DNA from: a virus
Reading direction: 5' to 3' (one strand)
Virus record (IMG/VR): IMGVR_UViG_3300027861_000080
Span: 1-38,116 of that record
Length of the DNA: 38,116 nt
Part shown: piece by piece, positions 8,343 through 16,408 of the stretch
Layout of the letters: each line of letters begins with the position of its first letter
Numbering within the stretch: position 1 is the first letter of the stretch
Notes under the pieces: generated by a model
Seen by the model: only the letters and a program-made list of their open reading frames with translations
Database searches by the model: none
Told to the model about the DNA's origin: nothing
Program-made: the position numbers and the translations under genes

Positions 8343-9392
8343 ATGTCAATAGTAAATTTAAAAAGACAGAACGCGCGCGGAGTATATCCGTCGGAAACAG
8401 ACCGTCAACAGTTGCGTCAACAAGAATATGGTTATATCAATATGGCGTCCGCGTCGACTCCGTTGCTTATCAATTCCATCAATCAGGGAATTATTCAGCA
8501 AAGTTGGGGCGCACCGGCTACACAGATTCCCGTGTTTAGTAAGAACGTAGGAACGGCAACCGCGACAACAATGACTTGCGCATTTCCGGACGATGATGCG
8601 GATGCGGCATTGATGAACGTGACGTTCATTTCTGCTCATGCGGGTTTTCAAATCATTCCGAGAATGTCAGACCAATCTGATATAGTTACGGAAGCACAGG
8701 AGTTTATGAGAATGTTTTCTGATAAAGAGGAAGCACTTGCGGATTTTCTTGAAGGTGCATTATATACGGCACTTGATACTGCTGCCGCATCGACTTCGAA
8801 TAGTGCGTTCATTGGTGTCGGTGCAAAATATGGAGCATTGGTCGGTGATGCAATTCAAGTGTCCGCAGTTCAATCAGAATTCTTTTTCAATGACGTGAAA
8901 TCAATCATGCAAGCGGATAACTTCAGACGTAACGGTCTCGATGTAATCGGTGACGCACAACTTCCGTCATATGTGAATCAATATGTCAACCAAGGATCCG
9001 GAAACAACACGAATTCCGCATTCCAATTTAATGGTTTTGCGTTCCAATATTCGAACAGTACGGTGACGACTGCGTTGTCAACATCAACGGGTTTTGTAAT
9101 GCCACAAGGAAGTGTTGCGATTATTTCAAAAGTTTCTCCTGATGCGAGAAACAATCGCGTTTCACAATCTTCAGGAGTTCGTTGGTCAGTTGAAACGTCT
9201 GATTTGCTCGGTGGATTGGAGATTGAAATGATGGTCACAGACTCATGTGAAGACGTTTCCGCAATCACATTGAACGCGGACGATACAAACGCATTAGTGA
9301 AAAACTATCAGCTTGGTTTGAACGTCGCAATCGTTACTCCTTACAACTTAGGAACAAACGGAGGAATCAAGAAATTCGACATTCTTCCTTAA
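8343..9392 (+). CDS. Major capsid protein (HK97-fold, probable)
   Basis: The product is 349 residues, following the scaffold gene by 22 bases. The N-terminal arm is polar and charged, then comes a helix-rich stretch (DIVTEAQEFMRMFSDKEEALADFLEGAL, about residues 112-140) like the HK97 spine helix. A long beta-rich Ala/Ser/Asn-rich body follows and ends in a strand plus loop (NLGTNGGIKKFDILP). Length, composition and position all suit a major capsid protein. A hairpin directly downstream may lower read-through into the next genes and so raise capsid dosage. Confidence 0.85.
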   Translation: MSIVNLKRQNARGVYPSETDRQQLRQQEYGYINMASASTPLLINSINQGIIQQSWGAPATQIPVFSKNVGTATATTMTCAFPDDDADAALMNVTFISAHAGFQIIPRMSDQSDIVTEAQEFMRMFSDKEEALADFLEGALYTALDTAAASTSNSAFIGVGAKYGALVGDAIQVSAVQSEFFFNDVKSIMQADNFRRNGLDVIGDAQLPSYVNQYVNQGSGNNTNSAFQFNGFAFQYSNSTVTTALSTSTGFVMPQGSVAIISKVSPDARNNRVSQSSGVRWSVETSDLLGGLEIEMMVTDSCEDVSAITLNADDTNALVKNYQLGLNVAIVTPYNLGTNGGIKKFDILP

Positions 9393-9422
9393 GACGTGTT
9401 TAATTTTTGAATAGTGTTTCAT

Positions 9423-9450
9423 AGGGGGACACATTTCGGTGTGTTCCCTT
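9423..9450 (+). terminator. Hairpin after the capsid gene (attenuating terminator candidate)
   Basis: AGGGGGACACA pairs with TGTGTTCCCTT (11 pairs, two of them G-T) around the loop TTTCGG. It stands 30 bases after the capsid stop codon and 19 bases before the next gene. The following bases are A/T-rich (ATTTAAAATATATAATTT) without a clean T run. I therefore expect partial termination or mRNA 3'-end protection rather than a full stop, which would give more capsid transcript than downstream transcript. Confidence 0.65.
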
Positions 9451-9468
9451 ATTTAAAATATATAATTT

Positions 9469-10611
9469 ATGTTTGATTTGCGCGCAATCACAGAGTTAAA
9501 GAAAGTCGTCGGTTTCCGCGACCATTGGAATACGACGGACGTTCCTGTTCTTCCGGTCATATTATCAGATTCGGAGTCCGGACAGTATTATCAGGATTTT
9601 CATCCGATGGTTCGACTCGATTACATTTCCGCGTTGTTGCCGTCAGACTATCCTATCGACACATTTCTCGACGACATCGAAACGTCTGCAATCAAACAGA
9701 TGTTGAACAAAATGCAAATGTTTAAGAAGTTGAACAATTCCGGTCAGGATTTAGCGCGTAATAATTTGATTTATGACAACGTCCTGAAGAACAAACCAAT
9801 CATCAACGAAAGTAGATTCGTCGGTGTGGAGTTCGCATTGAACGACACATCTGTCGGAATCCGTGCGATTATCAATCGAGTCGGTTTGTATCTTACAACG
9901 GCACAACCTTCACTTACTTTGTATCTGTTTAATTCTCTTCAGGAGGACGCAGTCAACACATACACATTCACGTCTGTGAACGCGAATTCTTTCACTTGGT
10001 TGGAGACGCAAATCAATATTGATTATCAGGATTCGAGTGGAACAGACGGAGGAATTTGGTGGCTTGGATATTATCAGAATGACCTTGTCGGACAAGCAAT
10101 TTCCTATGACGTTTTAAATTGGCGGAACGGATATTGTCAGAAGTGCGACGGAGGAACACGTTCATCAAAGTTCAATTCAATTTCAAAATACGTTAATATG
10201 TCACCGTTTTATGTGTCAGGTTCATCACTTCCGGCAGTCGGAAAGTTGTTCGACGCGGATGATGTTGTGTATAATTATACTTGCAATTTTGGAATGAATT
10301 TTAATGTGTCCGTAGTGTGTAACTTGTCGCAGTTTTGGATTGATAATCGTCTGACGATGGTCAACGCAATCGGGAAAACGGTCGTCTTGAAAATCCTTCA
10401 AATGATGAAGGCGTCGAGTCAGATTTCAGCAATCGAACAGAACGTTCAGTTCAATATTATCAGAGATTTGGAAGGAGACAGAGAAACACAATCCGTTCCT
10501 TTTTGGCAACAAGCAGAACGTTCAATCAAATCTACTAATTTCGACCAATCGAATATTAATTCAACGTGTGTTCCATGTGCGCGGAAAGGGGCAATTTATG
10601 GAGCAGTATAA
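9469..10611 (+). CDS. Unknown virion protein downstream of the capsid gene
   Basis: This 380-residue protein starts with a helical region (residues 1-110), followed by a beta-rich middle section around 115-220 and a Cys-containing patch (GYCQKCDGGTRSSKF) near 223. The C-terminus also has a Cys pair (STCVPCARKGAIYGAV). Four cysteines in CxxC pairs could bind zinc. Position suggests a head-completion or connector role. I do not recognise a family. Confidence 0.7.
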   Translation: MFDLRAITELKKVVGFRDHWNTTDVPVLPVILSDSESGQYYQDFHPMVRLDYISALLPSDYPIDTFLDDIETSAIKQMLNKMQMFKKLNNSGQDLARNNLIYDNVLKNKPIINESRFVGVEFALNDTSVGIRAIINRVGLYLTTAQPSLTLYLFNSLQEDAVNTYTFTSVNANSFTWLETQINIDYQDSSGTDGGIWWLGYYQNDLVGQAISYDVLNWRNGYCQKCDGGTRSSKFNSISKYVNMSPFYVSGSSLPAVGKLFDADDVVYNYTCNFGMNFNVSVVCNLSQFWIDNRLTMVNAIGKTVVLKILQMMKASSQISAIEQNVQFNIIRDLEGDRETQSVPFWQQAERSIKSTNFDQSNINSTCVPCARKGAIYGAV

Positions 10612-10620
10612 TATTTTATT

Positions 10621-11076
10621 ATGGCATTTGATGACACAATCCTGAACGATTTTAATGTGACAGTTGAACGACTGAGAACGTCAATCAACGAGTCAATCAG
10701 GACGTCCGTCGACAACAACAAAACCGTCATCAAGACGATGCAAACGGACGAACAAATGTATCAAGGAATCAACGCGTCAGGAAATGCAATCACTCCTTTC
10801 CCGTATGCAACAAGTACTATTAACTATAAAAAAAGGAATGGACAACCGACCGACAGAATAACGTTGAAAGATAGCGGAGATTTTTATGACAGTATTCAAA
10901 TCGAAGCGAGAACGGACAATTTTGTCATCTCGACACAAATCACTTACTCAATATATTTAGTTACAAAATACGCTGAAATTTTAGGAATCACGGACACGAA
11001 TCTTCAAACGTTCGTCAATACTTACACGTTACCAATTATAAAACAGAATTTCAATGATATTATTGCAGAATCCTAA
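10621..11076 (+). CDS. Head-tail connector or tail completion candidate
   Basis: The product is 151 residues. It has an alpha-helical N-terminus (DTILNDFNVTVERLRTSINE) and a middle section (RITLKDSGDFYDSIQIEA followed by strands) reminiscent of HK97 gp10/tail-completion proteins, in which an LxxSG segment precedes beta strands. It starts nine bases after the previous stop and overlaps the next gene by 23 bases, which also fits the connector block. The family assignment is an inference from this motif and location. Confidence 0.6.
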   Translation: MAFDDTILNDFNVTVERLRTSINESIRTSVDNNKTVIKTMQTDEQMYQGINASGNAITPFPYATSTINYKKRNGQPTDRITLKDSGDFYDSIQIEARTDNFVISTQITYSIYLVTKYAEILGITDTNLQTFVNTYTLPIIKQNFNDIIAES

Positions 11077-12373
11077 CATTCCGACGTCCGTCAATCCTGT
11101 TGAAATTGATTCGGCAATCATTGACATCAAAACAGAACTCGAAGTTTTGCCGTGGTTAACTCACGGTTACGGTCGTGCGTTCAAGAACTTAGACATCACG
11201 AACGGAGAACGTGTCTATTTTCCTGAAATCTATCTCGGAAAACAGAACGGATCATACAGATATACAAACATCAGTCCGGACAACGACAAACAAGGACAAT
11301 GTTTTTTCTATGTCCGTCGTGAAACTATTTCCGAATATCAGACGGGAATGTATTCCTTTTTGAACTATGATGTTGCCGTCATTTTTTCCGTCAATATGGA
11401 ATTAATCAACGCGACATTGACAGAGACGGACGTCTTTCAACAAGTTCTCGTTGCTCAGGTTCGCGACGTGTTGACGCGTCAGATTCTCGGAAAGTCTTAT
11501 GTCCTGAAGGTGAACACGGTCGAATTTTTGTTCGAGGATGTTTTCAGGGAGTTCAATCTGACGGAACAGTCGACGATGGAAAAAAGTCCGTTGTCACATT
11601 TTCGTTTCAACTTGTCTGTGAAGATGCCGGAAACGTGTCCGACTCCTGAAATAACATCCGTCAGTCCTCCGGACGTCGGTTCAATGTCTTTGTGGTTGAA
11701 AGGTGATTCAGGCGTGAATGGTGGCGGCGCATCTGATGGTGATTCTGTCTTTTTGTGGGAGGATCAGAGTGGGAGTAGCAATCATTTTTCTCAACTTGTC
11801 GCAGTCAATCAACCTGAATACAAAACAAATTTAATTAACGGACAGTCAGGAATATTTGTAAACGGTAGCGAGTGGATGCAATTATTAAGTACCTCTCTAT
11901 TCACAAATATCACAGAGGGTAGTGTTTGGATTGTTGCACAACAAACAACATCACCTCCTGTTCCTTTAAATGGTGGTACTTTTTGGAGTTGTGACGATGG
12001 TAGTCTACCTCCTTTTATGACAATGTACTCGGAGCGAGTGGTTCCTTTTGGGAATAATATTTATTTATATGGTGGTGGTGGGAATTACAAAAATCAATCT
12101 ATAAATACACAAGACAATCAGCCACATTATATAGGGATTAATAAAGATATTTTAGGAGTGTCTTATTATGTAGATTCTGATATATTAATAAATACAAACT
12201 TAGGCGCAGAAAATTGGAACGTATATCAAAATTATTATATAGCTGACCAATTAGGAAACACGAACGCGACAATGATAGGATATATTTTCGAATTTATTGT
12301 TTATAATAAAGAATTGACACCGTCAGAAATCACAGAATTGACAATTTATTTTAACTCAAAATACGGTATATAA
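11054..12373 (+). CDS. Neck/tail-terminator-like protein fused to a LamG-like lectin domain
   Basis: There are two parts in 439 residues. Residues 1 to about 200 resemble a compact neck or tail-terminator protein and use the phage's usual GTC/GAC/TTC-rich codons. From about residue 208 (SMSLWLKGDSGVNGG, then VFLWEDQSGSSNHF) to the end is a concanavalin-like/LamG domain. Such WLKaD...W.DqSG..n modules occur on many Bacteroidota surface and phage proteins and bind sugars. The second part is visibly more A/T-rich and uses TTA, AAT and TAT codons, as if the domain was added later. It could decorate the neck and help capture glycans near the host. The stop overlaps the next start. Confidence 0.75.
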   Translation: MILLQNPNIPTSVNPVEIDSAIIDIKTELEVLPWLTHGYGRAFKNLDITNGERVYFPEIYLGKQNGSYRYTNISPDNDKQGQCFFYVRRETISEYQTGMYSFLNYDVAVIFSVNMELINATLTETDVFQQVLVAQVRDVLTRQILGKSYVLKVNTVEFLFEDVFREFNLTEQSTMEKSPLSHFRFNLSVKMPETCPTPEITSVSPPDVGSMSLWLKGDSGVNGGGASDGDSVFLWEDQSGSSNHFSQLVAVNQPEYKTNLINGQSGIFVNGSEWMQLLSTSLFTNITEGSVWIVAQQTTSPPVPLNGGTFWSCDDGSLPPFMTMYSERVVPFGNNIYLYGGGGNYKNQSINTQDNQPHYIGINKDILGVSYYVDSDILINTNLGAENWNVYQNYYIADQLGNTNATMIGYIFEFIVYNKELTPSEITELTIYFNSKYGI

Positions 12374-12630
12374 TGAACGGAATTGTCAACACAAACAAAG
12401 ATTTTTTGTCAGAACTTTCGTCAAGGTTACATTTGACATTAAACTCTGAGAAAATTAAATATGTCGCGCAAATTTACGCAAAAATTTTGCAACATCCTGA
12501 GGAATTAAAATTCGCTTTGTTGATTTCTGAAAATAAAATATATAATAATATTATTATGCAGACATTGACAGAGGACGAAAAGGAAATGATTCAAACGATT
12601 GGTTCAGATTGGTTTCCTGAAATAGAATAA
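12373..12630 (+). CDS. Small unknown tail-region protein
   Basis: This is an 85-residue, mostly helical protein without cysteines or membrane segments. Its start codon shares a base with the preceding stop (TAATG), suggesting coupled translation. The final residues (TIGSDWFPEIE) are acidic. Nothing points to a specific function beyond its position between the neck fusion protein and the tail chaperones. Confidence 0.6.
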   Translation: MNGIVNTNKDFLSELSSRLHLTLNSEKIKYVAQIYAKILQHPEELKFALLISENKIYNNIIMQTLTEDEKEMIQTIGSDWFPEIE

Positions 12631-12632
12631 AC

Positions 12633-12884
12633 ATGACTATTTTTATAATGTTCTTTTTGTTGTTTTGGTGGTTTATGCTTATATTTTATAAGATGAACAT
12701 TCCGGTCAGATTTTACAATCGTTTTCCGTCGTCCTTTGCCGACCGTCTGACGAATTGCGAGTTCTGTCAGGAGTCACACATCGGAACATTATTCGCGTTG
12801 TTGTTGTTTCTGTATTGTGGCGATTACATTGTTTTGACTTTCGGATTCATGTCCGCGTCATTATCAAACCTATTAAAAAGATGA
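12633..12884 (+). CDS. Small membrane protein with two hydrophobic segments
   Basis: The product is 83 residues. Residues 2-20 (IFIMFFLLFWWFMLIFYK) and about 50-72 (GTLFALLLFLYCGDYIVLTF) are strongly hydrophobic and probably cross the inner membrane. The loop between them has CEFCQESH, a CxxC plus His that may bind metal. A membrane protein inside the tail operon is unusual. It could be a lysis or superinfection-exclusion factor, but the sequence does not decide. Its TGA overlaps the ATG of the chaperone gene (ATGA). Confidence 0.65.
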   Translation: MTIFIMFFLLFWWFMLIFYKMNIPVRFYNRFPSSFADRLTNCEFCQESHIGTLFALLLFLYCGDYIVLTFGFMSASLSNLLKR

Positions 12885-13360
12885 TTAACTTTTTTAAGAA
12901 AAAAATCACCGTTGAGTTTTACGATAGCATTGAAGAAATGCCACATAGGAGATATATGAAATTCAATAAGGAAATGATGCGACAGAACGAAGTCGGTAAC
13001 GACATGACGGACGTGATGAAACGCATTGAAAGGGCGATGTCGTTCATCAACGCGGACAGTTCAGACAAGGCGTTCAAAGAACTATCAAACGCACGAATGA
13101 CGTTCAACTATGCAAACGCACAATTGCAACCGAAAGGACTCGCACTTGCGTCTATGGTCAAATCTGTGAACGGTATCGAACAGAATGACCTGACATCTGA
13201 CGGTCTGCGTCGCGTCCTGAAGATGTTGCAAGATTTAGGAATCACAAAGAACGAAGTCGACACCGTGACGGAAGACATAAAAAAAAAGTTGAAACCGAAC
13301 TCAAAATCTTCTTTCCTCTCGAATTTGAAGGAAAGAATATCATTTATAACACGGCATTAA
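12881..13360 (+). CDS. Tail assembly chaperone, zero-frame product (lambda G-like)
   Basis: The product is 159 residues, starting at the ATGA overlap with the membrane protein gene. A longer frame back to 12755 exists but is a shadow of that gene. The middle is helical and polar (DVMKRIERAMSFINADSSDKAFKELS). Near its end, codon 136 lies in a slippery A-run at 13279-13288, from which a -1 shift would give a longer product. Two proteins from one gene, just before the tape measure gene, is the hallmark of the lambda G/GT system, in which the ratio of short to long form guides tail assembly on the tape measure protein. Confidence 0.8.
   Translation: MINFFKKKITVEFYDSIEEMPHRRYMKFNKEMMRQNEVGNDMTDVMKRIERAMSFINADSSDKAFKELSNARMTFNYANAQLQPKGLALASMVKSVNGIEQNDLTSDGLRRVLKMLQDLGITKNEVDTVTEDIKKKLKPNSKSSFLSNLKERISFITRH
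13279..13288 (+). promoter_or_regulatory. -1 programmed ribosomal frameshift site
   Basis: Nine A residues followed by G are read in the zero frame as AAA AAA AAG at residues 134-136, containing the canonical heptamer A AAA AAG. A one-base slip back puts the next codon at 13288 (GTT GAA ACC GAA) in a frame that is open until 13632. AAA/AAG slippery runs need little or no downstream structure in bacteria. I did not find a strong hairpin just downstream. Confidence 0.82.
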
Positions 13361-13632
13361 TTAATAAATTAAAGGCGCGGATTTCGTGGATATTGGAGGA
13401 AGACGACAACGTCGAGAAAGAACAGAAAGCAACAAAGGAATTGTTGAAATTAATTAAACCGAATTTTTGGAATCTGAACCGTGAAGGGAACGCGGACGTT
13501 GACATTGAAGTCGGTTTTGAGGAATTCATGATGTCGGTCGGAGAACACACAAAGGAAGACCTGAACACAATCACAACGTTCAAATTTTACACGTTGTTAA
13601 AACATATAAATAAAAAACATAAAGATGGCTGA
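13288..13632 (+). CDS. Frameshift extension of the tail assembly chaperone (lambda T-like part)
   Basis: This region encodes 114 residues read only after the -1 slip, giving a fused product of about 250 residues. The segment between the slip and 13393 (IFFPLEFEGKNIIYNTAL) looks like real protein, not shadow, although no start codon opens it. An ATG at 13393 would yield only the last 79 residues and would leave that conserved-looking part untranslated. The stop at 13630-13632 overlaps the tape measure start. The tape-measure-binding T part normally has such a C-terminal, acidic helical region. Confidence 0.78.
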   Translation, partial: VETELKIFFPLEFEGKNIIYNTALINKLKARISWILEEDDNVEKEQKATKELLKLIKPNFWNLNREGNADVDIEVGFEEFMMSVGEHTKEDLNTITTFKFYTLLKHINKKHKDG

Positions 13633-16405
13633 TTCGATTATATATTATCAGGATTTGATTGGTGAAGATGACACGTTTGACAACATTTTCGAGAACATCG
13701 AAGAGTTGAAAAAAGAACTTTTTAGTCTGACGAAAATCATGCAAAAAGACCTTTCTGTTCTGAATCCTAACGAAGAAAAGAAAATCGACAGAATCACGAC
13801 AAAGATTGACAAGTTAATCAAAGCAAAAAAAGAACTTGACAGACAGGAGAAAAAAGCAACACAAACAAAAAAGAAATTAAACAACCTGACGGACAAAGAA
13901 TTGATTGCGCGCGAAAAACTGAAAATTGCAAATCGTGAACGCGTTCAGAAGATGAAACAAATCGCAATTCTGACAGATAAAGAATCCGGACATATTGAAA
14001 AACTTCGCGCTGAACTTTCTCTGACAACAATTGCATGGAAAAAACTCAGTAAGGAGGAATTAAAAAGTTCGAAGATTGGCAAAAGTCTGACAAAGGATAA
14101 ATTAAGATTAACCAATCAATTAAAGAAATTAGAGAAACAGACCGGAGACACACGTCGGAATGTCGGAAATTATAATTCAGCATTAGGAAAGACCGGAAAA
14201 CTCGCTGCGCGTCTGTTCGTCGGTCGGTCACTCTTCGACGGTCTGCGTCGTGTCGGTTCAGCATTCAAAAACATATTTGAAGAAAACGAGAAAGGAAACA
14301 AAGATTTCGAAAAGTTCCGCAACACAATTTCATCCGTCACAGAAGGATTGAAAGGAATCGGTTTGTCAATCATTCAGTTCATCGTTCCAATTGTTCAGGG
14401 AGTCATCCGACGATTTCAGTTCTTCAGTCAAAAAATCGCGGAAGCATCAGGAGAGGGAACAGTTCTCGGTTCTGTTTTCGAAGGGATCAAATGGGTGATT
14501 AAAGGAGTGATTGACGTCCTTCTCGATTTCCCTTTCATTTTCTCAGGACTAAAGGCAGTATTTTCTGCATTTGGCGACCATGTCAGCGCAACATTCACAC
14601 GGATGTCACTCGACGCGGAAAAATTGACGTTGGTAATGCAAGAGGCGTTTTTGCGTGCGACAGGAGTGAACACGACCGTCATGCAGAAACAAATCGCAGA
14701 GATTCAAAAAAAGATTGACGCGAACAGTAAAAAGATGATATTTACTGCCGCACAAGTCGGTGACATATACAAAAAAGCATCTGACGAAGCACGTGAAGAA
14801 TTCGCAAAGTTCGAAGCGGAACAGGACGAAATCGACAGAAAAGCACAGGAAGCCGCGAAACGTCGCGAAGGTGCAACAGAACGCGAAAACAAACTTTTGA
14901 ATGTTCAGATTCAACTCCGTAATGATTTGTTGATCCGCGTTCAGGCAATCGAAAACCTACAAAAACAACTGTCAAAATTAGAGGCGTCAAACATAAAAAA
15001 CGCAAAACAACGAGCGCGAAGATTAGAGGAATTAAGATTCGAAGCAGAAAAGGAAGTCAGAGAGAAAGCAATTCAGGACGTTGTTGAAATGCGAGAAAAA
15101 CAAGAGGAATTAATTCTTGCAAACTATGAAAAAAGTAGTGAGAAATATAAGGAGTTTATCATCATGCGCGACGCGGAAATTCTGAAATTGACAGAAATCA
15201 ACGACGGACTCGAAACCGAACAGTTGAAGGTTCACGAACAAAATAAACTAAATATCAAAATTGATTTTGCAGAAAAGACAAAAAAGGAATTTGAAAAAAT
15301 AAGAAAAGAAGAGATTGACGAAACAGATGCAGAATTAAAAGAACAGGACGAAAAAGAATTTGAAGATTTTGAAAATTCATTAAAGAAAAAACTCGGATTT
15401 TTAACGAAAGCAGAAAAGGAAACAAGGAAATTTGAGAGACAATTAGCTGACCTGAAGATTCAAAATATAAAATCAGACACAGAGAGAGAAATCGCAATTC
15501 AAAAAGAAAAGTTTAAACGAATGCGCGAAGACATAAAAGCAAATGAAAAACTGACCATCGCACAAAAGAAACAACTTTTAAAAGAAGTCGAAAAACTTGA
15601 AAAAACATCACAACAAAAAATCAATAAAGAACGAACTGATGAATTGCTCGACGGAATCATCGAGTCAAGCAAAAAAATAGGACAGGCAATTGTCGACGTC
15701 TTTGAAAAACAATCCGACCTTGCAACGTCTTTAGTAGAAGAACAGGCGGACGCAGTTGAGACGCAACAACAACGAGCGGAGGACGGACTGTCGAACACAT
15801 TGAAATTCGAAAAGGACGAACTCGCAAAACGTGAAGGTGAACGAATTCGCGCGGAGCAGAAAGCAAAAAATGCCGCGAAAATTCTTGCGTTGTTCAATCT
15901 TGTTTCTGCCTATGCCGGTTCAGGAGATGCAAACGCATTGCAACGCGGACTTGTCGATTTTGCTTTGTTAACTGCTTTAGAATCTGCGTTCACCGGATTC
16001 GAAGAGGGAGGATTCACGGGTTCAGATTCATCGAACAAAAAAGTGAAAGGAGTTGTTCATGCGAATGAATATGTTGTAACACAATCCGACGTCGACAAGT
16101 TCGGACTCCGTGACAAATCAGGTTCACAATTCGGTGAAGCAATGTCCGATTATTTCAATCAAAGTCCTTTATTGCTCAACACATACGACGAACAGAACAC
16201 ACAATTTTCAAACGGCATAAAACACACAAATCAGGTCGATTTCTCGCGTCTTGAACACGAAGTTCGCGCGATGCGTCAGGCGTTCCAAAATCAGCAAAAG
16301 AATGACTTTGACATCGAACACATGACAGACTATTTTGTCGACATTGCGAAACGTGTAACACAGAACAGAATGACGACCGTCACAAAGGTCAGAAAACGAC
16401 TATAA
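13625..16405 (+). CDS. Tape measure protein
   Basis: At 926 residues this is the longest gene of the window. The first ~190 residues are Lys/Glu-rich coiled coil. A hydrophobic section follows at about 240-315 (IGLSIIQFIVPIVQGVI and VIKGVIDVLLDFPFIFSGL), probably membrane-inserting during DNA entry. A second long coiled coil runs from about 380 to 720. The C-terminus is Gly/Ser/Ala-rich then polar. The protein sets tail length and may form the exit channel; by the usual ~1.5 angstrom per residue the tail would be around 140 nm. It is preceded by the G/GT-type chaperones and followed by tail-tip genes. Confidence 0.92.
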   Translation: MADSIIYYQDLIGEDDTFDNIFENIEELKKELFSLTKIMQKDLSVLNPNEEKKIDRITTKIDKLIKAKKELDRQEKKATQTKKKLNNLTDKELIAREKLKIANRERVQKMKQIAILTDKESGHIEKLRAELSLTTIAWKKLSKEELKSSKIGKSLTKDKLRLTNQLKKLEKQTGDTRRNVGNYNSALGKTGKLAARLFVGRSLFDGLRRVGSAFKNIFEENEKGNKDFEKFRNTISSVTEGLKGIGLSIIQFIVPIVQGVIRRFQFFSQKIAEASGEGTVLGSVFEGIKWVIKGVIDVLLDFPFIFSGLKAVFSAFGDHVSATFTRMSLDAEKLTLVMQEAFLRATGVNTTVMQKQIAEIQKKIDANSKKMIFTAAQVGDIYKKASDEAREEFAKFEAEQDEIDRKAQEAAKRREGATERENKLLNVQIQLRNDLLIRVQAIENLQKQLSKLEASNIKNAKQRARRLEELRFEAEKEVREKAIQDVVEMREKQEELILANYEKSSEKYKEFIIMRDAEILKLTEINDGLETEQLKVHEQNKLNIKIDFAEKTKKEFEKIRKEEIDETDAELKEQDEKEFEDFENSLKKKLGFLTKAEKETRKFERQLADLKIQNIKSDTEREIAIQKEKFKRMREDIKANEKLTIAQKKQLLKEVEKLEKTSQQKINKERTDELLDGIIESSKKIGQAIVDVFEKQSDLATSLVEEQADAVETQQQRAEDGLSNTLKFEKDELAKREGERIRAEQKAKNAAKILALFNLVSAYAGSGDANALQRGLVDFALLTALESAFTGFEEGGFTGSDSSNKKVKGVVHANEYVVTQSDVDKFGLRDKSGSQFGEAMSDYFNQSPLLLNTYDEQNTQFSNGIKHTNQVDFSRLEHEVRAMRQAFQNQQKNDFDIEHMTDYFVDIAKRVTQNRMTTVTKVRKRL

Positions 16406-16408
16406 TAA

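Noticed and set aside
12755-12880. Longer start for the tail chaperone gene
   Set aside because: This stretch is the shadow of the membrane protein gene; the ATGA junction at 12881 is the typical coupling in this phage.
13393-13632. Independent 79-residue gene
   Set aside because: The open frame continues upstream to the slippery run with protein-like sequence, so it is better read as the frameshift extension.
13648-16361. Long open frames on the reverse strand of the tape measure gene
   Set aside because: They mirror the Lys/Glu-rich coding strand (Phe/Leu/Ser-rich products) and lack leaders; they are antisense shadows.
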